Shown: positions 43,199-53,051 of the stretch, piece after piece | Numbering within the stretch: position 1 is the first letter of the stretch | Layout: each line of letters begins with the position of its first letter | Assembly (NCBI RefSeq): GCF_900100955.1 | Contig: NZ_FNCC01000006.1 | Coordinates: 62,001 to 126,000, forward strand | Direction of reading: 5' to 3' | DNA length: 64,000 nt | DNA from: Lentzea fradiae | GTDB lineage: Bacteria; Actinomycetota; Actinomycetes; Mycobacteriales; Pseudonocardiaceae | The notes under the pieces: generated by a model | The model's database searches: none | Told to the model about the DNA's origin: nothing | Seen by the model: the letters and a program-made list of their open reading frames with translations, nothing else | Position numbers and translations under genes: made by a program

Positions 43199-43371
43199 GA
43201 GTGCCCTTTCGGTCGCGTTCTGTCGCGTCGGGTGCGTTTGTCGCCCCAACAGCCCAACCAGATCACCCCTTCATCTCTTCCCGGGCGGCGGTTCCGTGAT
43301 TGGATGCGGGAGTCATAACCATTCCCGACGACGTCAGCGCGTAACCAAACGCGTGGCAGACGAGGTGACCA

Positions 43372-45948
<2,577 letters not shown>

Positions 45949-45959
45949 TGTAGCACCGT

Positions 45960-45998
45960 GGAAGCCCCGTGCCGCGTTCGCGCGTCGCGGGGCCTTCC
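45960..45998 (+). terminator. Hairpin after pepN
   Basis: GGAAGCCCCG pairs with CGGGGCCTTCC (one bulge), with an inner CGCG stem. It begins 12 bases past the pepN stop. Confidence 0.65.
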
Positions 45999-46016
45999 CG
46001 TCTGAGGGGGAAATTC

Positions 46017-46667
46017 GTGTCCGAGAACGAGATCGGTCCGCTGGTCGAGCGCTGGCACCGCGGCTGGATCGCGGCCGACGGCCTGACGTCCGGGTACCGC
46101 GACGGCTACCTGGTCGTCCACGTGAACCGGCCGCACCGGCAGTACGAGTGGATCGCCACCGACGACACCGAGACCGGCGCGATGGCGAGCGTCGTGGCGG
46201 CGTCGCGGGAGCCGAACTGGCTGAGCGTGCCCACGCTCTCGCGGGAGAAGGTGGTCGCGGAGATCGAGGCGGCCGGGTTGGTCGTGGCCAGGCCGGACGA
46301 GACGTTCCTGCGCCGCGCGCTGCCCGGCCACCCGTGCTTCGACGCCCCGGAGGGCTACTCGGTCGAGGTGACGACGGGCCCGGTGTTCGGCGTGAAGGTG
46401 CTCGCGGAGGACGGCGAGCAGGCGGCGAGCGGCCTGATGGCCGTCGTGGGCGAGGACGCCGTCGCGCACCGCATCGAGACCGCGGAGGGCCACCGGCGGC
46501 GCGGGCTGGGCAGCGTCGTGATGGGCACGCTGGCGCGGCAGGCGCTAAAGGCGGGGGCGAGGACCGGGCTGCTGTTCTCGTCGACCGACGGGGTGCACCT
46601 CTACCGACGGCTGGGCTGGGAGCGGATCTCCGACCTCGTCGTCGCGCGCAACGACGTGCAGGCGTAG
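46017..46667 (+). CDS. GNAT-family acetyltransferase
   Basis: A 216-residue protein with a C-terminal GNAT domain: VVGEDAVAHRIETAEGHRRRGLGSVVMGTLARQA holds the acetyl-CoA loop (RRRGLGS), and YRRLGWERISD is the final strand. The N-terminal 120 residues are less conserved. GTG 46017 has GGGGGAA five bases upstream. The substrate is unknown. A very strong terminator overlaps its stop. Confidence 0.85.
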   Translation: MSENEIGPLVERWHRGWIAADGLTSGYRDGYLVVHVNRPHRQYEWIATDDTETGAMASVVAASREPNWLSVPTLSREKVVAEIEAAGLVVARPDETFLRRALPGHPCFDAPEGYSVEVTTGPVFGVKVLAEDGEQAASGLMAVVGEDAVAHRIETAEGHRRRGLGSVVMGTLARQALKAGARTGLLFSSTDGVHLYRRLGWERISDLVVARNDVQA

Positions 46668-46719
46668 AGACGCGAGAACGCCCCCGGTGCGGCACCGGGG
46701 GCGCTCTCGCGTCTCTACG
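46663..46719. terminator. Long bidirectional terminator
   Basis: Arms of about 27 bases (CGTAGAGACGCGAGA, then CGCCCCCGGTG) pair with one mismatch around a three-base loop. It lies between the stops of the convergent GNAT and DUF5130-like genes. Confidence 0.9.
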
Positions 46720-46721
46720 AG

Positions 46722-47201
46722 TCAGGAACGGGGCGCGCTGCCCGCCTGGTCGGTCAGCATGCGCAGGCCCGAGATCAGGCCGCCCGCGAGGTCGCCCTCC
46801 TTGAAGGACGCCACCATGCTCATCACGGCGAGCTTGGTGCCGCGGTCGGGGATGCGGCGGTGCGACTCCTCGCCCGTCACGACCTCGACGACGCGCTCGC
46901 CCGGCGAGACGGCCACGAGGACGTGGTGCGAGGGACGCTCGGTGGAGCCGTGCAGCTCCTCCGCCCGCTCACGCGAGGACGAGCCGAGCTCGCCCAGGTA
47001 GACGCTGAAGTCGAGGCCGGTCGAACGGCTGGAGAGCGTCAGCGCCTCGTCCAGCTGCGCGAGCTGCGACGGCGTGAACGGCACCTCGGGCACGTGCGGC
47101 TCGTACATCTTCGCCGCGGACACCCTGCCGCTGTTCGTCACGACGGCCCCGAGGGGCAGCGTCGCCGGGTCGACGGGAACGATCGTCTTACCAGTTGCCA
47201 C
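46722..47201 (-). CDS. DUF5130-like protein (Rv2468c counterpart)
   Basis: A 159-residue protein of a family seen across actinobacteria. The central part (FTPSQLAQLDEALTLSSRSTGLDFSVYLGEL ... HHVLVAVSPGERVVEVVTGEESHRRIPD) resembles the TPM/phosphatase-like fold. No catalytic residues are known to me. GTG 47201 is preferred, with GGGAGG five bases upstream. It overlaps the end of the small gene at 47188 and is co-translated with it. In M. tuberculosis the same place, after pepN, holds Rv2468c. Confidence 0.8.
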   Translation of the reverse strand: MATGKTIVPVDPATLPLGAVVTNSGRVSAAKMYEPHVPEVPFTPSQLAQLDEALTLSSRSTGLDFSVYLGELGSSSRERAEELHGSTERPSHHVLVAVSPGERVVEVVTGEESHRRIPDRGTKLAVMSMVASFKEGDLAGGLISGLRMLTDQAGSAPRS

Positions 47202-47433
47202 GGGCACCTCCCTTGGCGGTCGAACCCGCGGCAGCGGGCTCGGCTGCGGTGTGGTGCTCCGCGCTCAGCCCGGCAGGGTTCGCGCTCCACCACACAGGGG
47301 CGTAGCCCCACTCCTGGCCGGGCCTGTACCGGGGGATCCGGGTGGCCTTTGGCCTCACCGTCAGCAGCGTGATCACGCCGTAGATCGCCAGCGGGATCAG
47401 CGCGAAGACGAGAACGGTCTCCACGATGGTCAC
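47188..47433 (-). CDS. Small membrane protein (81 residues)
   Basis: One hydrophobic span (VETVLVFALIPLAIYGVITLLTV), then a basic, Pro- and Trp-containing cytoplasmic tail (RIPRYRPGQEWGYAPVWW) and a low-complexity end. Its 3' end overlaps the DUF5130-like gene by 14 bases. The RYRPGxxWxxxPxWW pattern is seen in short actinobacterial proteins next to Rv2468c homologues. Function unknown. Confidence 0.78.
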   Translation of the reverse strand: MTIVETVLVFALIPLAIYGVITLLTVRPKATRIPRYRPGQEWGYAPVWWSANPAGLSAEHHTAAEPAAAGSTAKGGARGNW

Positions 47434-47453
47434 GCGGGGTACGGTAGCCGAAC

Positions 47454-47890
47454 TCAGCCGCGCGTGAGCGGCCGGGCCAGCGTGATCGCGGTCAATCCCA
47501 CGATCGAGCCGTCACGACGCGGACCGTGCCGAGCGACGTCGTGGACGCGAGCGGCCAGGGCCCACCAGCGCACATCGCGTGTGGTGGACGGCGAACGCGA
47601 GCGATCCGGTCACTCCCGCACGCAGGCCGTGCGCCACGAAGACCACGGCCAGCGGTCGACCAGGGCTCCCGCCGACAGCGCTACGAACAACCAGGGCGGG
47701 ATGAGCGCCCCGGCGACGACCGGACACCGCGCGGGCCGCGGGTCGTCGCGGCGGCGAACACGGCGACGCGGACCCCGTCGCCGACGAGCGAGACGGCCCA
47801 GGCGGCGACGAACGCCCGGAAACCCCGTCCACGCACGCCTTTCGGCTGTGACGCATGTCATGTTCCATCGATTCGACCATCACGGAGCGT
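47454..47890 (-). pseudogene. Frameshifted MFS transporter relic
   Basis: Three minus-strand frames together spell the start of an MFS transporter: FRAFVAAWAVSLVGDGVRVAVFAAATTR in one frame, then VVAGALIPPWLFVALSAGALVDRW in a second, and LAVVFVAHGLRAGVTGSLAFAV in a third. That order and the SLVGDGVRVA and ALVDRW motifs are those of the first spans of enterobactin exporter-like proteins. At least two frameshifts break the gene, and all but the first third is lost. A final stretch ends GLTAITLARPLTRG and a stop at 47454. It is not functional. Confidence 0.7.
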
Positions 47891-47991
47891 GGCAGCACCG
47901 GCCAGTGGGGGCAGTGAGCGCTCTCGTGCGGCGCAGCGGTTACGCCCGGTCAGACCTCACCCGGTCGGAGGCGAACGGGTGCCGGTTTGGG

Positions 47992-48009
47992 GTCTTGTTC
48001 CAACGAGAC
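47992..48009. promoter_or_regulatory. 18-base near-palindrome before the repeat-protein gene
   Basis: GTCTTGTTC and CAACGAGAC are complementary at 7 of 9 positions, mismatched only at the centre and one other pair. It lies 67 bases before the start of the DSVRIT-repeat gene. It is a candidate operator. A second short dyad CCAAT ... GTTGG overlaps the ribosome site. Confidence 0.45.
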
Positions 48010-48075
48010 GCACCTCCTAGCTTTTCACCTATACGGGTCTTGCGCACCCGTTCCAATCGAGTTGGAGGACACAAA

Positions 48076-48612
48076 ATGTTCACGACGACCCGTCCCCAGG
48101 CCGTGCCCTTCACTCTTCCGCGCTACACCGACGATTCGGTGCGCATCACTGCGTGTGACTCCGTCCGGATCACGGCCGACGACTCCGTTCGGATCACCGC
48201 CCGTGACTCGGTGCGCATCACGGCCACCGACTCGGTGCGAATCACCATGTCGGACTCGGTGCGCATCACCGCGAGCGATTCGGTCAGGATCACGATGTCC
48301 GACTCCGTCCGGATCACGGCGCGTGAAGACTCCGTTCGGATCACCGCGCGCCAGGATTCGGTCAGGATCACTGCGCGTGACTCCGTGCGCATCACGATGG
48401 ACGACAGCGTCCGCATCACCGCGCACGACGACTCGGTCCGGATCACCGCTCAGGACGAGTCCGTGCGCATCACCATGGACGACTCCGTGCGCATCACGGC
48501 GCACGACGACAGCGTCCGCATCACCGCCCACGACGACTCGGTCCGCATCACGGCGCACGACGACTCCGTGCGCATCACGGCTCGTCGCGACGACTTCACC
48601 CTCGCGGCCTGA
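48076..48612 (+). CDS. DSVRIT-repeat protein of unknown function
   Basis: A 178-residue protein made almost wholly of repeats. The first 18 residues (MFTTTRPQAVPFTLPRYT) form a short leader, residues 19-169 hold 18 copies of an 8-9 residue unit DSVRITAx(D), and the last residues read RRDDFTLAA. Positions 1-6 of the unit are almost fixed (one D to E), position 7 is Ala or Met, position 8 varies (C, D, R, T, S, Q, H), and some units carry an extra D or E. Codons for the fixed residues differ from unit to unit, so protein sequence has been selected. GGAGG seven bases before the ATG supports translation. A beta-solenoid, a multi-core peptide precursor or a binding scaffold are all possible. No modifying enzyme is adjacent. 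Confidence 0.85.
   Translation: MFTTTRPQAVPFTLPRYTDDSVRITACDSVRITADDSVRITARDSVRITATDSVRITMSDSVRITASDSVRITMSDSVRITAREDSVRITARQDSVRITARDSVRITMDDSVRITAHDDSVRITAQDESVRITMDDSVRITAHDDSVRITAHDDSVRITAHDDSVRITARRDDFTLAA
48130..48582 (+). repeat. 18 coding repeats of 24-27 bases
   Basis: Contiguous copies of the unit for DSVRITA plus one or two residues. Units are head-to-tail without spacers. The last three are near-identical at DNA level (recent duplication), earlier ones differ at many third positions. Confidence 0.92.
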
Positions 48613-48631
48613 CCCGCCGCGCGACGGCGAC

Positions 48632-49300
48632 TCAGGCCGCGGGCTCACCCAGGTACGGCAGCCACTGCGGATCCGCCTCGGCCACGCCGGCGAGCAGCCG
48701 CCAGTGCGGGCCCCGCGGCGCCGCCGGGACGACGCGCAGCCGCCAGCCCAGCTCGGACAGCAGCTTGTCCGCCTTGCGGTGGTTGCACTTGGCGCAGCAG
48801 GCGACGCAGTTGGTCCAGGTGTGAGGTCCGCCACGCGAGCGCGGCACGACGTGGTCGATCGTCTCGGCCCGCCCGCCGCAGTACGCGCAGCGGTACCGGT
48901 CGCGGTGCATGAGCCCGGCACGGGTCATCGGCACGCGGCCGCGGTAGGGAACACGCACGTACGTGCTCAGCCGGATCACGGACGGCACGAGCACCTCTGA
49001 CTTCGAGGAGTGCAGCACCAGCCCGGAGGCGTCGCCGTGGACGACCTCGGCCTTGCCGCACACGACCAGCACCACCGCCCGGCGCAGCGACAGCGCCGTG
49101 AGCGGCTCGAACGTGGCGTTCAGGAGCAGGACCTTGCGTCTTCCCCAGGGGAAAACCGCCGGTGTCCGACCGGAACCTCCCCCGTCTCGATCCCCATCCG
49201 GCACCGCCCTCAGCTCGGGCTGGTTTCGGCATGGGGGGACCGTCGGCGCCCTCTCGCCGGTCAGCGAGTCGCCGATAGGGGTCGGTTGTCGGTCTGGCAC
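48632..49300 (-). CDS. HNH endonuclease (Rv2469c counterpart)
   Basis: A 222-residue HNH nuclease. YRCAYCGGRAETIDHVVPRSRGGPHTWTNCVACCAKCNHRKADK contains the two CxxC zinc pairs and the DH...N...H catalytic core. The preceding domain (VLLLNATFEPLTALSLRRAVVLVVCGKAEVV) is a common fusion in actinobacterial genomes. The first 55 residues are low in complexity, so the start may lie further in, but the length equals that of the mycobacterial homologue as I recall it. Role unknown; possibly DNA repair or phage defence. Confidence 0.9.
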   Translation of the reverse strand: MPDRQPTPIGDSLTGERAPTVPPCRNQPELRAVPDGDRDGGGSGRTPAVFPWGRRKVLLLNATFEPLTALSLRRAVVLVVCGKAEVVHGDASGLVLHSSKSEVLVPSVIRLSTYVRVPYRGRVPMTRAGLMHRDRYRCAYCGGRAETIDHVVPRSRGGPHTWTNCVACCAKCNHRKADKLLSELGWRLRVVPAAPRGPHWRLLAGVAEADPQWLPYLGEPAA

Positions 49301-49451
49301 GCGACCACCTCCACCGGTTCAGCCATAGGAGACCACACTTACCAGGAAAAAATCACGTGTGATAAGTGACGCGTCATGGATGTGTGATCGAACCTGAGGC
49401 GCTCCGTCGCCCTATCGGGGATGGTTTTCAACAGCCGCTACCCTGGTCAGG

Positions 49452-51548
49452 GTGACAGAAGCGCCTTCCGCAGCACTGCCCGCGACGATCTCGTACCCCG
49501 TCGCCGAGCGTCTCAACCTCGTCGAACAGCTCCACGGGCGGACCGTCGCCGATCCGTACCGCTGGCTCGAGGACACGGCGGACCCCCGCACCGAGGAGTG
49601 GTCCCGCGCCCAGGACGTGCTCGCCCGCTCCTGGCTGGACGCGATGCCCGGCCGCGACCGGCTCGGCGGCAGGCTGCGGGAGCTGATGCGCACGGGGTCG
49701 GTGTCCACGCCCGCCTGGCGCGCGGGCAGGGCGTTCTTCACCCGCCGCGGCCCCGAGCAGGACCACCCGGTCGTGATGGTCCGCGAGACCGACGGCACCG
49801 AGCGCGTGCTGCTCGACGTCGGCGTGCTCGACCCGTCCGGCCGCACCACCCTCGACGCCTGGTCGCCCAGCCTGGAGGGCACCCTCCTCGCCTACCAGGT
49901 CTCCGTCGGCGGCAACGAGCACTCGCTGCTGCACGTCGTCGACGTCGAGACCGGTGAGCTCGTCGAGGGCCCGATCGACCGGTGCCGCTACTCCTCGATC
50001 GGCTGGCTGCCCGGCGGCGAGGAGTTCTACTACGTCCGCCAGCTCGACCCGGCGCGGCTGCCCGAGGACGAGAAGCTGTTCCACCGCCGGGTGTGGCGCC
50101 ACCGCGTCGGCACGGACCCGGAGACCGACCTCAACGTGCACGGCGACGGCCTGGAGCACACCTTCTACTACTCGCTGACCGTCTCGCACGACGGTCGCTG
50201 GATGGTCGTGAGCGGTGCGCCCAGCACGCTGAAGCACGACTCGGTGTGGATCGCGGACCTGCACGGCGACGCCTCGCTCAAGCCGGTGATCCTGACCGAG
50301 GCCGGCGCGCAGTGCTCGGCGAGCGTCGCCAGGGACGGCCGCCTCTACCTGCACACCAACCACGGCGCGCCCCGGCAGCGCCTCTGCGTCGCCGACCCGG
50401 AGCACCCCACCGAGTGGACCGAGCTGATCGGCGAGGAGCCGGACTCGGTGCTCGACGGCGTCCGCTGGCTGGACGGCGACCTGGTCGTCCTGCGCACCCG
50501 GCACGCCGTGTCCGAGCTGCACCTGCACGACGCCGCGACCGGCGCGCACAAGAAGCAGATCCCCCTGCCCGGAACGGGGTCGGTGCACGGCATGTCCGTC
50601 GTGGACGCCCGCACGGACCACGACCAGGACACCCTGTGGTTCGGCTGGACCGACTTCGTCACGCCGCAGTCGGTGTACCGGTTCTCGAAGACCACCGGTG
50701 AGACGGTGCTGCACGAGGCCGCGCCCGGCCGGGTCGAGCTGCCCGCCGTGACGACGCAGCAGATCGCGTACACGTCCAAGGACGGCACAACCGTCCACAT
50801 GTTCGTGGTGAGCGGCGAACAGCAGCCCGACCTGCCCCGTCCCGCGCTGCTCACCGGTTACGGCGGCTTCGCCTTGGGCCGCGGCCCCGGCTACAGCGCG
50901 ACCACGCTCGCGTGGGTCGAGGCGGGCGGCGTGTGGGTGCACGCGTCGTTGCGCGGCGGCGACGAGGAGGGCGAGGAGTGGCACCTCGCCGGGATGCGCG
51001 CCCACAAGCAGAACGTCTTCGACGACTTCCACGCGGCGGCGGAGCGGCTGGTCCGCGACGGGTGGACCACGCCGCAGCAGCTGGCGATCATGGGCGGCTC
51101 CAACGGCGGCCTGCTCGTGGGCGCCGCGCTCACCCAGCGCCCCGACCTCTACGCCGCCGTGGTGTGCTCAGCACCACTGCTGGACATGGTGCGCTACGAG
51201 AAGTTCCTGCTCGGACGGTTGTGGGCCGACGAGTACGGCAGCGCCTCCGTGCCGGAGGAGCTCGGCTGGTTGTTGTCCTACTCGCCTTATCACCAAGTGG
51301 TAACGGACGTTGAGTACCCTTCCGTGTTGTTCACGGTGTTCGAGTCGGATTCTCGTGTGGACCCCAACCACGCCAGGAAGATGTGCGCCGCGCTGCAGCA
51401 CGCTTCGTCCAGTGATCCGACCAAGCACCCCGTGCTGATCCGCCGCGAGACCGAGGTCGGTCACGCGGGCCGGTCCGTCAGCCGGACGGTCGCTCTCGCC
51501 GTGGACCAGCTGACGTTTCTCGCGAATGCCACCGGCATGGAGTTGTAG
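49452..51548 (+). CDS. Prolyl oligopeptidase-family (S9) serine peptidase
   Basis: A 698-residue S9A peptidase: N-terminal beta-propeller (about residues 70-410) and C-terminal alpha/beta-hydrolase domain with nucleophile Ser550 in GGSNGGLL, acidic loop ESDSRVD and His in VGHAGRS. The substrate-loop pattern ASLRGGDEEGEEWHLAGM is typical. It cuts small peptides after proline. No signal peptide, so cytoplasmic. GTG 49452. MscS follows by 14 bases on the same strand. It is an insertion relative to the M. tuberculosis gene order. Confidence 0.95.
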   Translation: MTEAPSAALPATISYPVAERLNLVEQLHGRTVADPYRWLEDTADPRTEEWSRAQDVLARSWLDAMPGRDRLGGRLRELMRTGSVSTPAWRAGRAFFTRRGPEQDHPVVMVRETDGTERVLLDVGVLDPSGRTTLDAWSPSLEGTLLAYQVSVGGNEHSLLHVVDVETGELVEGPIDRCRYSSIGWLPGGEEFYYVRQLDPARLPEDEKLFHRRVWRHRVGTDPETDLNVHGDGLEHTFYYSLTVSHDGRWMVVSGAPSTLKHDSVWIADLHGDASLKPVILTEAGAQCSASVARDGRLYLHTNHGAPRQRLCVADPEHPTEWTELIGEEPDSVLDGVRWLDGDLVVLRTRHAVSELHLHDAATGAHKKQIPLPGTGSVHGMSVVDARTDHDQDTLWFGWTDFVTPQSVYRFSKTTGETVLHEAAPGRVELPAVTTQQIAYTSKDGTTVHMFVVSGEQQPDLPRPALLTGYGGFALGRGPGYSATTLAWVEAGGVWVHASLRGGDEEGEEWHLAGMRAHKQNVFDDFHAAAERLVRDGWTTPQQLAIMGGSNGGLLVGAALTQRPDLYAAVVCSAPLLDMVRYEKFLLGRLWADEYGSASVPEELGWLLSYSPYHQVVTDVEYPSVLFTVFESDSRVDPNHARKMCAALQHASSSDPTKHPVLIRRETEVGHAGRSVSRTVALAVDQLTFLANATGMEL

Positions 51549-51562
51549 GAGGGCCCGACCAC

Positions 51563-52468
51563 GTGAGCAGTCCCGTGGATGACGTCGCCAACAGAACCGC
51601 ACAGGCGGTGGGCTTCTTCGAGAAGTACGGCCCGATGATCCTCGCGGGCGCGATCAAGATCGTCGTGATCCTGATCGCCGCCTTCGTGCTGAGGGCCGTG
51701 CTTCGCAAGATCATCGACAGGATCACCATCCCCGGCAAGGAGGGGAAGAAGCCGGGCCTGCTCAAGCCGTTGCGGGAACGCGCTCCGCAGGCGCTCGGGA
51801 GCCTCATCTCCGAACGCCGCGAGCAGCGCGCCCGCACGATCGGGTCGGTGCTGAAGTCGATCGTCACGATCCTGATCTTCGGGATAGCGTTCCTGGAGAT
51901 CATGATCGTGATCGGGCTGGACATCACGCCCGTGCTGACCTCGGCGGGCATCCTGGGCGTCGCCATCGGCTTCGGCGCCCAGAACCTGGTGAAGGACTTC
52001 CTGTCCGGCATGTTCATGCTGCTGGAGGACCAGTACGGCGTGGGCGACGTCGTCGACCTGGGCCCGTCGATCAGCGGCACCGTCGAGGCGGTCGCCCTGC
52101 GCACCACCACGATCCGCGACACCGGCGGCACCGTCTGGTACGTCCGCAACGGCGAGATCCTGCGCGTCGGCAACTCGTCGCAGGGCTTCGCGGTCGCGGT
52201 CGTCGACCTGCCGCTCGGCTACGGCGCGAACCTCGCCGAGGCCACCGCCGTGCTGGAGCGCAAGGCCGCCCAGGCCGCCGAGACCGAACCGCTGAAGTCC
52301 GACGTCACGGCCAAGCCAGACGTGCTGGGCGTCGAGAAGTTCACGTCCGACGGCATCACCCTGCGGGTCACCGTGAAGACCCGGCCCGGCCGCCAGTGGG
52401 CGGTCCAGCGCAACCTGCGGGCGCAGCTGATGCCCGCGCTGGAAGAGGCCGGCTTCACGCCCAAGTGA
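51563..52468 (+). CDS. MscS-type mechanosensitive channel
   Basis: A small-conductance channel of 301 residues that opens under membrane tension and protects from osmotic downshock. One N-terminal span, a charged linker, a second span (SIVTILIFGIAFLEIMIVIGL) and the pore helix ITPVLTSAGILGVAIGFGAQNLVKDFLSG, which is the family's gly/ala-packed TM3. The beta domain (DVVDLGPSISGTVEAVALRTTTIRD) and C-terminal vestibule follow. GTG 51563, close to the peptidase stop. Confidence 0.95.
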   Translation: MSSPVDDVANRTAQAVGFFEKYGPMILAGAIKIVVILIAAFVLRAVLRKIIDRITIPGKEGKKPGLLKPLRERAPQALGSLISERREQRARTIGSVLKSIVTILIFGIAFLEIMIVIGLDITPVLTSAGILGVAIGFGAQNLVKDFLSGMFMLLEDQYGVGDVVDLGPSISGTVEAVALRTTTIRDTGGTVWYVRNGEILRVGNSSQGFAVAVVDLPLGYGANLAEATAVLERKAAQAAETEPLKSDVTAKPDVLGVEKFTSDGITLRVTVKTRPGRQWAVQRNLRAQLMPALEEAGFTPK

Positions 52469-52610
52469 GGTCGGAACCCCGAGCGCCGGGTGAGCTGGAA
52501 CACGCATCCGAGATCCTGATCACCCGGCGTCCTGCCAGCTCACCGGCCTATGGCACAGCCAACACCGGGGCGGCATGCGCGTGGCGTTCCCGGTGAGTCA
52601 GGATGGGTGT

Positions 52611-52994
52611 GTGGGAAACCCCGTGAGCTTCTTCGAACAGGTCGGCGGCGAGGAGACGTTCCGCCGAGTCGTCGCGCGCTTCTACCAAGAGGTCAAGAAC
52701 GACGACGTGCTCCTCCCCCTCTACCCGGAAGAGGACCTCGGACCTGCGGAGGAACGGCTGCGGCTGTTCCTGATGCAGTACTGGGGCGGCCCCCACACCT
52801 ACTCGGACAACCGGGGCCACCCGAGGCTGCGGATGCGCCACGTCCCGTTCAAGATCGGCCCGATCGAGCGGGACGCCTGGTTGCGCTGCATGAGGATCGC
52901 CGTCGACGAAGCCGGCCTGGACGAGGCCCACCGCAAGCAGCTCTGGGACTACCTGGAGATGGCCGCGAACAGTCTGATGAACAGCCTGACGTGA
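52611..52994 (+). CDS. glbO: Group II truncated hemoglobin (GlbO)
   Basis: A 127-residue trHbO. Proximal His77 (in LRMRHVPF), Tyr25 (B10), Tyr38 (CD1) and Trp90 (G8) match, at a shift of two, the residues known from M. tuberculosis GlbO. Such globins bind oxygen tightly and may guard against NO and peroxides. The GTG at 52611 gives [13 protein letters not shown]; a longer frame from 52575 has no family support. In mycobacteria glbO lies between Rv2469c and aglA, as here. Confidence 0.95.
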   Translation: MGNPVSFFEQVGGEETFRRVVARFYQEVKNDDVLLPLYPEEDLGPAEERLRLFLMQYWGGPHTYSDNRGHPRLRMRHVPFKIGPIERDAWLRCMRIAVDEAGLDEAHRKQLWDYLEMAANSLMNSLT

Positions 52995-53051
52995 CCACCC
53001 ATCACCCGTTCGGGTCCTTTGGCAGCGAGACGAATGGCAGGATGACCCCTC

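Noticed and set aside
47074..48075. Upstream extension of the repeat-protein frame
   Set aside because: It runs antisense to the DUF5130-like gene and through the MFS relic; the ATG at 48076 has a proper ribosome site.
48130..48582. Possible CRISPR array from the 24-27 base repeats
   Set aside because: Units are contiguous with no unique spacers and keep a coding frame; variation is mostly at third codon positions.
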